Assembly (NCBI RefSeq): GCF_049331405.1 | Contig: NZ_CP186280.1 | Location: 1-14,379, forward strand | Direction of reading: 5' to 3' | DNA length: 14,379 nucleotides | Source of the DNA: PoT sp049331405 | GTDB taxonomy: Bacteria; Planctomycetota; Planctomycetia; Isosphaerales; Isosphaeraceae | Shown: positions 1 to 6,958 of the stretch, piece by piece | Layout: each line of letters starts with the position of its first letter | How positions within the stretch are numbered: position 1 is the stretch's first letter | Notes under the pieces: model-generated | What the model was told of the DNA's origin: nothing | Database searches by the model: none | What the model saw: the letters and a program-made list of their open reading frames with translations, nothing else | Made by a program: the position numbers and the translations under genes

Positions 1-159
1 CAGCCATATGGACGCCCTCGCCCCTTGCCTCGCCGACGCCGACGTCAAGGTCGTCCGGACGAACGATTACATGCTCGCGCTCGCCATCTCAGCGACCCCG
101 GAAGCCGTTGAGCAGCTCCGAGAACGCATCCGCGCCGAGCACATCGAGGCGGTTATCTC
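1..159 (+). repeat. 254-bp perfect inverted repeat, right copy (second half, bases 14285-14379 being the first)
   Basis: Bases 14285-14379 plus 1-159 are identical, in reverse complement, to 11761-12014. I compared the two copies line by line and saw no mismatch. The repeat starts exactly at the ATG of the small gene and ends inside its codon 85. The repeats enclose 12015-14284, which holds the membrane protein and the S8 protease. Confidence 0.93.
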
Positions 160-187
160 CAAAAATAACATATGCGCACATGCCTAA
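1..187 (+). CDS. I9-like small protein, copy 2, 3' part (gene begins at 14285)
   Basis: Continuation of the gene starting at 14285. The first 85 residues match the minus-strand copy exactly; identity stops at base 159, after which this copy has only eight residues (KNNICAHA) before TAA, where the other copy has PNEIVARRSGSFWGR. The segment around YMLALAISATPEAVEQLRER followed by EAVIS has the strand-helix-strand pattern of subtilisin propeptides (inhibitor family I9). The last predicted strand is cut short here, so this copy may be a truncated paralogue or a decoy. The alternative is that it is an inactive by-product of the duplication that created the 254-bp inverted repeat. Confidence 0.55.
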   Translation, partial: SHMDALAPCLADADVKVVRTNDYMLALAISATPEAVEQLRERIRAEHIEAVISKNNICAHA

Positions 188-430
188 ATTAAAGCGAGTT
201 CGACTCAGGTTTTCGGTCGTGTCCTGAGGCTTGAATCCGATGAAGAGCCTATTCTAGCCACCTTGGAACCGGACCAGCCCGACCACCGCCCGCGTTTCTA
301 CTGCCTGAACACCGTCTGCAAGCCCTACCAGCGGCGCGACGCCGGTAACCTCTCGGTCCGTGACAGTTACGGCGAGCAACGCTACATCCGCCTGCTCTTC
401 AGCCCCGCCCCAAGACAAAGGACAGTGTAG
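188..430 (+). pseudogene. Orphan coding fragment, no start codon
   Basis: The frame of the upstream small gene stays open after its stop at 185-187 until TAG at 428-430, giving 80 codons. They read like protein rather than chance, including PRFYCLNTVCKPYQRRDAG and YGEQRYIRLLFSP. There is no in-frame ATG or clear ribosome site; the only ATG near the start (240) is in another frame. I do not recognise the family. It may be the 3' end of a gene whose front was lost when the inverted repeat was created, since the repeat edge is 28 bp upstream. The opposite strand is also open over part of this stretch but looks like a shadow. Confidence 0.3.
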
Positions 431-573
431 ACCAGCGCGGAGGCGATTCGCCGGCAGGACCGCGTACACCCATTTGGAATCAATGATGGCTGGCAGCGCA
501 TCTCTCCTTCCGCTTCCACCATTTAGAGCCCGATAATCTCCTTTCCGCTTGCCCCTTTTCCTCCACCGTTCTA

Positions 574-601
574 AGTTCGGATAAAGTGGGTTATCCGAAC
601 T
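574..601. other. XerC/D dif-like recombination site
   Basis: Two perfectly complementary 11-bp arms, AGTTCGGATAA (574-584) and TTATCCGAACT (591-601), flank a 6-bp centre, AGTGGG. The 11-6-11 layout, with ATAA at the inner end of the left arm and TTAT at the inner end of the right arm, is that of bacterial dif and plasmid resolution sites. It sits 17 bp before the start of a tyrosine recombinase gene. The likely role is the crossover site for that enzyme, for plasmid dimer resolution or integration. The site may also act as its operator. I saw no second copy in the window. Confidence 0.75.
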
Positions 602-618
602 AAACGACGGGAGGGAGC

Positions 619-1641
619 ATGGACGACAATGCACGCATGGTATCAGACGCCGAGGGCGAGATCGTGCCGGCGTCGCCGGCACCCATCCCGGCCTTCGCCG
701 GCAGCCCCGCCGGCGACCTCCGCGCCCAGCTGGGCCAGGCCGTCGCCGCATGGTTGCTCCGCACCACATCGGCCCAGACCCGCAAAGCGTACCGCTCCGA
801 CCTCGACCAATTCCTCGCCCATGCCGGCATCCCCGCCAAGGCGTGGGACCAATTGGCCGATATCCGCCCCGAGCACGTCGCCGCCTGGCGCGACCGGCTG
901 GCAGCCGGGGGCATGACCAATGCCTCGATCCGCAGGAAAATCACCTGCCTGCGGTCGCTCTTCTCCTACCTGAAAACCTACGGCTACACCGGGGCCAACC
1001 CGGCCCACAGCGATTTCGTCGCCGCCCCCGCCGTGCCCAGGGATGGCAAGACCGTCGGTTTATCTCCGGCCGATTGCCGCCGTTTCCTCGAAGCACCGGA
1101 CGCGTCTACCCCCACCGGCATCCGCGACCGTGCCTTACTTGGGGTTTTGGCGTTTTCCGGCTGCCGCGTCGATGAGCTGGTCAAGCTCCGGGTGCGGGAT
1201 TACCGCACTAACGGCGAGCACCGCATCCTGCAAATCACCGGCAAGGGGGGGAAGGAACGCAGCACGCCGCTTCACATCGAAGCCGTGGAACGGCTCGCCG
1301 CCTGGATCGAGGCCGCCGGCATCGTCCATGATGCCAACGGCCCGCTTTTCCGGCCGCAGAAATCCGCCCGCATGCAAGGGCGTGACGGCTTCCGACCCAA
1401 GGCGATGACGACCAGGGCGGTGGAAAAACTTGTGAAACGCTACGTCGCGTCGCTCGGCCTCGACCCCAACGTCGTCGTCCATTCCTTCCGCGTCACGGCG
1501 CTGACTACCGCCAGAGAGCGGGGATCGGATATCATTGATTTGCAGGATTTCGCCGGGCACGCCGATCCCAGGACGACGCTCAGCTATATCCGCACGCGCG
1601 ACAGGCTCAGCAAAAGCCCAGCCTATGTGCTGAAATATTGA
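619..1641 (+). CDS. Tyrosine recombinase/integrase (XerC/D type)
   Basis: A 340-aa site-specific recombinase, the usual length for XerC/D-like enzymes with a short N-terminal extension (first 35 residues Ala/Pro-rich). Residues about 40-130 form the SAM-like core-binding domain; about 145-340 form the catalytic domain. All catalytic residues are visible: Arg183 in SGCRVDEL, Lys209 in TGKGGKERS, His288 and Arg291 in HSFRVTA, His314 in GHADPRTT and the nucleophile Tyr323 in LSYIRTRD. The ATG at 619 follows GGGAGG closely. A dif-like site lies immediately upstream, which points to resolution of plasmid dimers or to integration of the element. No second recombinase gene is present, so it would act alone or with host XerC/D. 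Confidence 0.95.
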   Translation: MDDNARMVSDAEGEIVPASPAPIPAFAGSPAGDLRAQLGQAVAAWLLRTTSAQTRKAYRSDLDQFLAHAGIPAKAWDQLADIRPEHVAAWRDRLAAGGMTNASIRRKITCLRSLFSYLKTYGYTGANPAHSDFVAAPAVPRDGKTVGLSPADCRRFLEAPDASTPTGIRDRALLGVLAFSGCRVDELVKLRVRDYRTNGEHRILQITGKGGKERSTPLHIEAVERLAAWIEAAGIVHDANGPLFRPQKSARMQGRDGFRPKAMTTRAVEKLVKRYVASLGLDPNVVVHSFRVTALTTARERGSDIIDLQDFAGHADPRTTLSYIRTRDRLSKSPAYVLKY

Positions 1642-1655
1642 ATTCGGAGTTAAGT

Positions 1656-2108
1656 ATGAAAATCACAGGTAGTCTTCCTCTCAATACCGAGGTCGGCAAC
1701 GCTTGGGAAGACCTTTATCCGCCCGGTGAGCCTACAAACTGGATTGTCGGCGATTGGCAAAAGTTTATACCAAATGACTCACTTCGATTCATGAAACGAG
1801 ATCAGGGAACTCCGGCAAGTGGGGCATCTCTTGCCAAGCACGTCTCGGTCAAATGGTTTGTCCATGAACCGGCACATCCCGCCCAATGGGGCCAGGCAAA
1901 ACCTCCTGGCGCAGGACGTACACTTTCGATTTTGGCAAATGGCGGAAAATTCCAAGTTACATTTTGGGGAGCTGATCCTGAACAAAAATGCATAGTGACA
2001 CTAGATACACCTGGCGATTTTGCTATTTGGGGCGATGGCGTAAGCCACTCGTGGAGACCAATCGAAACATCCTCGATCATTACAATACGTTGGGAACCTT
2101 TGACTTAG
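1656..2108 (+). CDS. Cupin-fold protein of unknown function
   Basis: A 150-aa protein. The frame extends back to a TTG overlapping the recombinase stop, but ATG 1656 has GGAG six bases upstream and is preferred. The sequence resembles a small single-domain family with WVVGEW-like and FIP-D-SLR motifs near the front, a KWFVHEPAH segment, TLSILANGGKFQVTFWG, and near the end GDFAIWGDGVSHSWRP then IITIRWEP. The alternating strands, paired His residues and Gly turns fit a cupin barrel. From memory, relatives are common in cyanobacteria and some are mislabelled signal peptidase I; no peptidase motif is present here. The substrate is unknown. It lies 14 bp after the recombinase and may be co-transcribed. 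Its base composition is lower in GC than the recombinase, suggesting cargo of different origin. Confidence 0.7.
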   Translation: MKITGSLPLNTEVGNAWEDLYPPGEPTNWIVGDWQKFIPNDSLRFMKRDQGTPASGASLAKHVSVKWFVHEPAHPAQWGQAKPPGAGRTLSILANGGKFQVTFWGADPEQKCIVTLDTPGDFAIWGDGVSHSWRPIETSSIITIRWEPLT

Positions 2109-2183
2109 ACCACAATTATCAAGATCTTTTGTAAATCCCATTTCACTTTTTTTACTTCTTTCACATTCGTAACCAAAACAATC

Positions 2184-2525
2184 ATGACACAAACAATTGT
2201 TACAACGTGGTGGGTCGAAATTATCGGCGAGACCATGATCATTCAAAACCTTTCGAATTCAAGAGTTGTGGAGTCGGCTGGCGCGAAATGGGGGCTTTCC
2301 TGGACGGTGGAACCTGACACCCAAGGCCGTGCGCACATAAGGTGCCTTCATTCTAGCGTCAAAAAGGGCGTGCAGTTAAAACCGGAAAGCTTCGTGTCAT
2401 TAAGAGATGTTGTTGGTGAAACCATGACTGAGGCTGTTAAATCGTGGGTTTCGGTTGCCGTAAGATGCGATTTGCCTGGTCTAGATTGCCAATATGAAAC
2501 CCCTGGAGCCGAATCGGTACTTTGA
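2184..2525 (+). CDS. Hypothetical protein
   Basis: A 113-aa frame that I do not recognise. The ATG at 2184 has no clear ribosome site; the ATG at 2235 (MIIQNLSNSR) is an alternative giving 96 residues. The body is soluble and mixed in character, with the segments KWGLSWTVEPDTQGRAHIRC and ESFVSLRDVVGETMTEAVKS. No signal peptide or membrane segment is seen. The region has lower GC than the backbone. It lies between the cupin gene and the HNH pair on the same strand. It could be a genuine small cargo gene or a remnant. Confidence 0.45.
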   Translation: MTQTIVTTWWVEIIGETMIIQNLSNSRVVESAGAKWGLSWTVEPDTQGRAHIRCLHSSVKKGVQLKPESFVSLRDVVGETMTEAVKSWVSVAVRCDLPGLDCQYETPGAESVL

Positions 2526-2720
2526 ATCCCAGTTTCGGAAGCACATCTTACTAAATTTAGCGGTATAGGCATTTTTATATAGGAAAACATTTACTACACT
2601 GTGCAATCCCGCCAGTGTAAGGAGGCACGGGGTTCTTTCCTGGATTTGTCTGATTGCTAAGCATTCCGAAATCCGCTACAATTGAAAAATTATCTTTAAA
2701 CTGTTATGGGCTAACACCTT

Positions 2721-3005
2721 ATGGCAACCCATCAAGCTCCTATCGCAAATACGGAAGCGGCCATCCTCACCCGCATGATCCATCCCGAGCGGGCCGATTT
2801 GCCGGAAGCAGCCGCCGATGCTGTGCTCAAGTTGTTCGGCTTAGATCAGAGTGATTCCGACCGTCTCCATGATCTTTTGGTGCGGAATCAGGACGATGCC
2901 TTGACGCTCGCCGAAAAGGAAGAGCTTGAAACATATCTTCGCGTCAGCATGTTTATTGACCTTATGCACGCCAAAGCCCGCTATTCCCTCAAGAAACATT
3001 CGTAG
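2721..3005 (+). CDS. Small helical protein paired with HNH nuclease
   Basis: A 94-aa, mostly helical and acidic protein. The end (LTLAEKEELETYLRVSMFID followed by LMHAKARYSLKK) matches my recollection of a conserved small protein often found directly before an HNH endonuclease gene in planctomycetes and cyanobacteria. The HNH start is 14 bp after this stop, so the two are very likely one transcript. The role is unknown; an accessory or restraining partner of the nuclease is possible. No strong ribosome site precedes ATG 2721; the TTGAAA (2682) and TTATGG (2704) boxes 16 bp apart could be a promoter close to the start codon. Confidence 0.75.
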   Translation: MATHQAPIANTEAAILTRMIHPERADLPEAAADAVLKLFGLDQSDSDRLHDLLVRNQDDALTLAEKEELETYLRVSMFIDLMHAKARYSLKKHS

Positions 3006-3019
3006 GACGCCTGACCGGC

Positions 3020-3415
3020 ATGGACGCCGCGTTGCAACGGCTGATCTGGGAGCGAGCAGGCAGCCGATGCGAATACTGCCATCTGCCACAAGCCGAGTCG
3101 CGCGCCGGATTCGAGATTGACCACATCATCGCCCGTCAGCATCACGGCCGCACGGTTTCAGGCAACCTCGCCCTATCTTGCGTCTTTTGCAACGGGTACA
3201 AAGGGCCGAACCTAGCCGGCCGCGATCCGGCCACCGGCAAGGTAACGGTGCTCTTTCACCCGCGACGGCACAAGTGGGGTTATCACTTCCGCTACGAAAG
3301 CGGAACGCTGGTCGGACGCACAGCCATAGGCCGAACTACGGTAGACGTGCTCAGAATCAATCATCCGCAGCGGGTAGCGCTACGTGAAATTCTGATCGCG
3401 GCTGGAGTATTTTGA
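3020..3415 (+). CDS. HNH endonuclease
   Basis: A 131-aa protein with a complete HNH module. Cys17 and Cys20 (CEYCHLP) and Cys54 and Cys57 (CVFCNGYKG) form the zinc-binding knuckles, the catalytic Asp34-His35 pair is in FEIDHIIARQHHG, and Asn49 is in VSGNLALS. The metal-binding end is Asn58 or His80 (LFHPRRH). The C-terminal part carries TAIGRTTVDVLRINHPQRV, usual for this short family. It probably cuts DNA; the target and purpose (defence, mobility or addiction) are not evident. It is coupled to the small gene 14 bp upstream and converges with the NYN gene, whose stop is 95 bp away. Confidence 0.88.
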   Translation: MDAALQRLIWERAGSRCEYCHLPQAESRAGFEIDHIIARQHHGRTVSGNLALSCVFCNGYKGPNLAGRDPATGKVTVLFHPRRHKWGYHFRYESGTLVGRTAIGRTTVDVLRINHPQRVALREILIAAGVF

Positions 3416-3510
3416 TTCCGACCCCCGCCATCACACGCACAGAAATCGGAAAATCGCTCCAAAAGTGACTCGCATCCTGCCCATAAGTCTGCCGCATCGC
3501 CATTGCGTGG

Positions 3511-4167
3511 CTACCAGCTCGCGGGTTTCGTAAAAGTCCCATTCGCATCCGTAAGTGTCGTTGGGAACTGGCTGGCTGCCAGCAAAGCAGGGTCTACCAC
3601 CAAAGCGGGTTTTCCGCTTCGCAATCCGCTTGCCCTTCTCAGCTCTATGCTGGGCGACCGCCCCGGCCGGGAGCAAGGAAAGAGTATGATGATTCGCTTG
3701 CGGAATTCTGTCCTTACGAGGCGAATGGGTTCAGCGAGGTCGGAATCGTTCGAGATCACCACCGCCGCCTCAAAATCATCTTTAAATGCATCCATCAAAA
3801 GATATGTTGCTAAATTGACGTCCGAACCCTTTTCTTCGCTTCGCACGACCGTCACAAATTTCGGTTTGGCAGGAGGGGCGGGTATCGGATGCTCAGGCAA
3901 CGTCACCGGCTTCTCGATGTAGCTGCCTTCGTGGATTTTAAGATTCGGCAGGGTTCGCAAGGCACGAAAAAGCGTAGCTTGACGCACCGGCTGATCCGGG
4001 TCATTCGGGCGTTCTTTTACCCGTGCGGTAAAATAGCGAATGCGATTGATGTGATCGGATGGGAAGGTCGCTTGACAGAAGGCCAGTTGGTTCAACCATT
4101 TAAAGTTTGTGCGGTACAGACTGCCGTAATACAGGTTGAACCCATCAACGTAGACATTCAGTTTCAT
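3511..4167 (-). CDS. NYN-domain protein (PIN-like putative ribonuclease)
   Basis: A 218-aa protein starting at MKLNVYVDGFNLYYG. The frame can be extended upstream to 4278, but that stretch runs through a strong hairpin (4189-4210) and reads as non-protein, so ATG 4167 is chosen. NYN/LabA-type features: Asp8 and Asn11 in VYVDGFNLYY, Asp116 in KGSDVNLATYLLMDA with Asp126, and Asp141/Asp143 in ISNDSDLAEPIRLV. These acidic residues would bind the metal in a PIN-like RNase fold. The C-terminal 60 residues are Arg/Ser/Pro-rich. Its place between the HNH pair and the origin could mean toxin, copy-control RNase or general cargo; the sequence does not decide. Confidence 0.85.
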   Translation of the reverse strand: MKLNVYVDGFNLYYGSLYRTNFKWLNQLAFCQATFPSDHINRIRYFTARVKERPNDPDQPVRQATLFRALRTLPNLKIHEGSYIEKPVTLPEHPIPAPPAKPKFVTVVRSEEKGSDVNLATYLLMDAFKDDFEAAVVISNDSDLAEPIRLVRTEFRKRIIILFPCSRPGRSPSIELRRASGLRSGKPALVVDPALLAASQFPTTLTDANGTFTKPASW

Positions 4168-4188
4168 CTCAGAACCATCAAAAGAGCA

Positions 4189-4210
4189 AGGGCCGCCCAA
4201 GGGCGGCCCT
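4189..4210 (-). terminator. Strong hairpin in the NYN leader, terminator-like on the minus strand
   Basis: Perfect 10-bp arms AGGGCCGCCC and GGGCGGCCCT are separated by AA. On the minus strand the hairpin is followed by TTGCTCTTTT, then the NYN start 22 bp on. It could end transcripts coming from the origin side or act as an attenuator in the NYN leader. No T-run follows on the plus strand. Confidence 0.55.
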
Positions 4211-4293
4211 GCTACCCAACCACCGAAGCAGTTGGGGGGATATATCTCAAAGCTACCATCAAATTTTTGAGTCGTCAACTTGTCGTTGGGGAA

Positions 4294-4336
4294 TCCGTGC
4301 TTCTGGGCAGGAACGTCCGTGGTTCTGGGCAGGAAT
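4294..4336 (+). repeat. Iteron pair, distal
   Basis: Two 21-bp iterons at 4294-4314 and 4316-4336, 22 bp apart, matching TCCGTGAWYCTGGGCAGGAA with changes at positions 7-9. They lie more than 200 bp from the main array, as auxiliary copy-control iterons often do. Confidence 0.85.
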
Positions 4337-4419
4337 CAACGTAACCCCTTTGAGCATCAACCTTTTTTGAGCATACAATTTACGAAAAACCCCGTTTTGG
4401 TCAAAACGAGCTCCAACGA

Positions 4420-4440
4420 TCCGTGACTCTGGGCAGGAAC
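4420..4440 (+). repeat. Single isolated iteron
   Basis: One copy of the iteron (TCCGTGACTCTGGGCAGGAA) between the distal pair and the main array; a further half-copy, GTCCGTAAC, follows directly at 4441. Confidence 0.8.
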
Positions 4441-4568
4441 GTCCGTAACCGATTGATGCCTCTTAGGTTCAGGAAAGCTGACTCCCCTGCTGCTGACATA
4501 ACCCTTCCCCGCTGGCGGAATTTTTATCACCGATCTGCCTCCATGTCGTGGCCGAAAACAGCCACCTA

Positions 4569-4734
4569 TCCGTGATTCTGGGCAGGAATTGGGCGTCTAT
4601 CCGTGATTCTGGGCAGGAATATCCGTGAACCTGGGCAGGAACATCCGTGAACCTGGGCAGGAATATCCGTGAACCTGGGCAGGAATATCCGTGATTCTGG
4701 GCAGGAATATTTCCGTAAACCCTTGGCAGGTAAC
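4569..4734 (+). repeat. Main iteron array of the replication origin
   Basis: Iterons begin at 4569, 4600, 4622, 4644, 4666 and 4688, with a degenerate copy at 4712-4734. From 4600 to 4688 the spacing is exactly 22 bp, two helical turns, so initiator molecules would line up on one face of the DNA. The consensus is TCCGTGAWYCTGGGCAGGAA followed by C or T. All copies point toward the initiator gene. This is the expected binding site of the Rep protein encoded at 4862. The direct orientation and short spacing exclude a CRISPR array. Confidence 0.93.
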
Positions 4735-4800
4735 GTTTTTTCTTGCTCTAACTTAATAACTCTTGTAAACTAAGAAACAACAACAAACGAAAGCTCTCGA
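4735..4800. other. AT-rich stretch, candidate origin unwinding region
   Basis: Directly after the last iteron the sequence becomes strongly AT-rich (runs of T, then TTAATAACTC and AACAACAACAAACG), in contrast to the GC-rich surroundings. This position between iterons and rep is typical of the melting region of iteron plasmids. I saw no convincing DnaA box. The rep promoter should also lie here. Confidence 0.5.
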
Positions 4801-4861
4801 AATCACCAAACCCGCGATCTTGTTGTTGCTCTTTTGGAGAGATATTCTAAAAAGGAATTAT

Positions 4862-6361
4862 ATGATCGTAGAACCTAAGCCGTCGGTCGAACTGCTCCCC
4901 TCTCCTGCTCGTTCGGGCAAGGACGAGATGAATTTTGCCGAGCACCCGATAGCTTTGCTCACGGATCGTGTTCCCAAAGGGCAGACGATCATCAAATTCG
5001 AGAGCGAGGTCTACGACGAGCGGAAGAAGAAAATCATCCCCCAAAAGCGTGTCATCGAGGGTTCCGAAGAATACGGTCTACCTACGGCTACCGACGACAC
5101 GGTCGTGTTGGCCCTGATTCAGCTCACCAAGCTCAAAAACGATTTTACCAGCCGAACCGTCGAATTTTCCCGATTGGAACTGATCAAACTGCTTGGTTGG
5201 GAGGACGAAGGCCATAACTACAAACGTATCAAGCTGTCTTTACAACGAATAGCCCACGTCACATATGATTATGATAATGCATGGTGGGACAGTAGACAAA
5301 AAACGTGGACGACCAAGATTTTCCACATCCTCGATACCGTCGAGATCAACGACAGCCGAGCATTAAATGGTCAAGGCGGCCTGTTCCCGTCGCGAGTCGT
5401 CTGGAACGAAGTCATTTTCGACAGCTTCCAGGCCGGTTTCCTCCGCAATATCGACTTTCAACTTTGCATGCGGCTTGAGCACGCCGTTGCCTTGCGGATG
5501 TACCGATTTCTTGGAAAACGCTTCTACCTTGAGCCAGACTTGACCTTCGACCTGAAAGAATTCGCCCTGCTTCATCTGAACCTTGGACGCAACTACGAAG
5601 GCGGCTCGCAAATCGCCCGTAAGCTGCAACCTGGCATCCTTGAGCTGGAAAAAGTCGGCTTCCTTGAGCCGATGAGCGACAAGGAACGCTTCACGAAACA
5701 AGGTCGGAACTGGACAGTTCGCTTCATCCAGAAATCCGCACCTCGTCCGGCCCTGCAAACGACGCCCGAACATCCGCCTGCCCCGTCGCCGCTGGTCGCG
5801 AAATTGGTCAGCCGCGGCGTCGGTGACAAATCCGCAGTCGAGCTGACGGAGCGGTTCGCCCCCGAGGTCATTGAAACGAAAATCGAGGAGTTCGATTTTC
5901 TGTCAGAGAAGAGCGATAAGAAGGTTTCCAAGAATCCGGCTGGTTATCTGGTCAAATCCATTACCGACGGCTACGGCGTGCCCAAGGGGTTCAAAACCAA
6001 AGCCGAGTTGGCGGAGCGGCAGAAGCAGGAGGCGGAAGCCGCTCGCGAGGCGGCCGAAAAGCGTCGTCTCAAGCAGGAAGCCGAAAACCGCGAGCGGGCC
6101 GAAGCAAAAGCCATCACCGATTACCTCGACAAGCTGACGGTAGCTCAGCTCGCCGAGCTGGATAAGGCGGCGATCACTCAGGCCGATCCCGAAACCCTCA
6201 AGCTGATCGAGCCGGGTCCGATGCGAAAATACGGCCTGAGCGGCCTCCGACGTCAGTATGTCGGTCAGCTCCTCAAAGGGCAGGCCCAGGCAATAGATGC
6301 CGCTCCCTGCCCCGTAGAGGCCCTCCAGGACAGCGAAACGCCATTCAGGCTGTCCAACTAG
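4862..6361 (+). CDS. Plasmid replication initiator protein (RPA/RepA family)
   Basis: A 499-aa initiator. ATG 4862 is chosen because AAAAAGGA lies just upstream; a TTG at 4820 would add 14 residues without a ribosome site. Residues about 75-295 match the Replication initiator protein A type: TFSR-like segment TSRTVEFSRLELIKLLGW, NYKRIKLSLQRI, WTTKIFHILDTV, LFPSRVVWNEVIFDSFQAGF, LEHAVALRMYRFLGKRFY and FDLKEFALLHLNLG, consistent with tandem winged-helix DNA-binding domains. Residues about 381-418 are a charged coiled coil (AERQKQEAEAAREAAEKRR), and the tail is variable. It should bind the iterons that end 128 bp upstream and start replication with host proteins. Excess Rep probably limits copy number through the extra iterons. 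Confidence 0.93.
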   Translation: MIVEPKPSVELLPSPARSGKDEMNFAEHPIALLTDRVPKGQTIIKFESEVYDERKKKIIPQKRVIEGSEEYGLPTATDDTVVLALIQLTKLKNDFTSRTVEFSRLELIKLLGWEDEGHNYKRIKLSLQRIAHVTYDYDNAWWDSRQKTWTTKIFHILDTVEINDSRALNGQGGLFPSRVVWNEVIFDSFQAGFLRNIDFQLCMRLEHAVALRMYRFLGKRFYLEPDLTFDLKEFALLHLNLGRNYEGGSQIARKLQPGILELEKVGFLEPMSDKERFTKQGRNWTVRFIQKSAPRPALQTTPEHPPAPSPLVAKLVSRGVGDKSAVELTERFAPEVIETKIEEFDFLSEKSDKKVSKNPAGYLVKSITDGYGVPKGFKTKAELAERQKQEAEAAREAAEKRRLKQEAENRERAEAKAITDYLDKLTVAQLAELDKAAITQADPETLKLIEPGPMRKYGLSGLRRQYVGQLLKGQAQAIDAAPCPVEALQDSETPFRLSN

Positions 6362-6440
6362 CCTTAGCAGGCTTCTTCGCTTCCCAGAGCCATTTACGGC
6401 CGTTTTTGACCCATCCCCTGAATGCCTTACCACGTAGCGG

Positions 6441-6606
6441 TCTGGGAGCCGTGCCAGTGCGCCACCTTTTCGGCCAGGGACGGCATGTCGATGGGCTTGG
6501 CGATGACGGCCGTTGCCCCGACCTCGCGAGCCTGGCCCTCGATCTCATCCTCCAGGTCGGCCGTGCATCCCGCCGCACAAGCACCTCGCTCAGCGGGACG
6601 GGTGCC
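6441..6606 (-). pseudogene. Remnant of a response-regulator receiver domain
   Basis: On the minus strand a frame without a start runs about 55 codons to TAA. Its last part reads CTADLEDEIEGQAREVGATA, then VIAKPIDMPSLAEKVAHW. The GA-A-VI-KPID signature is that of strand 5 and helix 5 of a CheY-like receiver, with the conserved Lys. The phosphorylated Asp and earlier strands are absent, since a stop codon precedes the fragment. It is probably a decayed chromosomal fragment. The rest of the 648-bp gap after rep has no intact gene. Confidence 0.4.
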
Positions 6607-6752
6607 TTTTTACCGCCGCCACCGTTCTGCCGGATTGCCGCTTGATGCGAGAGTCGGCGCCGGACGACCGTCCCGCCCGTCGTGCCTCCGGTCATGCCGG
6701 CCGTGATCCGTCGCCTGTACGAGGGTCGCTACGCTCCCGTCCGGTCATGATT

Positions 6753-6798
6753 CCGGCCGTCGGCACCCCATGCGCAAGTGGGGGGTGCCGACGGCCGG
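6753..6798 (+). terminator. Long perfect hairpin, probable terminator after rep
   Basis: Arms at 6753-6769 and 6782-6798 are 17 bp and fully complementary (CCGGCCGTCGGCACCCC and its complement) with a 12-nt loop. TTTGTATT follows on the plus strand, a modest U-tract. It lies about 390 bp after the rep stop, with no gene between on this strand, so it may end the rep transcript or mark an untranslated RNA. Confidence 0.55.
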
Positions 6799-6861
6799 TT
6801 TGTATTGAGCGGAAGGTTGCTTCGCAACCGTTATTGAGCTTTCCCCCTCCCGTCCCCCGCC

Positions 6862-6891
6862 GGGGGAAGCGGGGGTAAAGGGAGAGAAGGG
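6862..6891 (+). other. G-quadruplex motif
   Basis: Four G-tracts on the plus strand (6862-6866, 6871-6875, 6880-6882, 6889-6891) are separated by loops of 4, 4 and 6 nt, which fits the canonical G3+N1-7 pattern. The C-rich stretch just upstream (6843-6858) could instead pair with the first tracts as a hairpin (CCCCCGCCGGGGG). Confidence 0.5.
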
Positions 6892-6958
6892 TATCGCCGG
6901 TTTTGGTGATCGCTACCGCTGGTCGCTCCGTGACGCGTCCGCATCATAGCGACCGTTG

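Noticed and set aside
254..769. Minus-strand open frame of 171 codons
   Set aside because: It is Arg/Pro-rich, overlaps the recombinase start and the dif-like site, and has no ribosome site; high-GC shadow.
4168..4278. Longer N-terminus for the NYN protein
   Set aside because: It would translate through a perfect GC hairpin and lacks a ribosome site; the domain begins naturally at MKLNVYVDGF.
3889..4344. Plus-strand open frames opposite the NYN gene
   Set aside because: The minus-strand product has conserved NYN acidic motifs; the plus-strand frames run into the iterons.
4294..4734. CRISPR-like direct repeats
   Set aside because: Repeats of 21 bp at 22-bp spacing leave no unique spacers and lie just before a replication initiator; they are iterons.
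4820..4861. TTG start for the replication initiator
   Set aside because: ATG 4862 has AAGGA at proper spacing; the TTG has no ribosome site.
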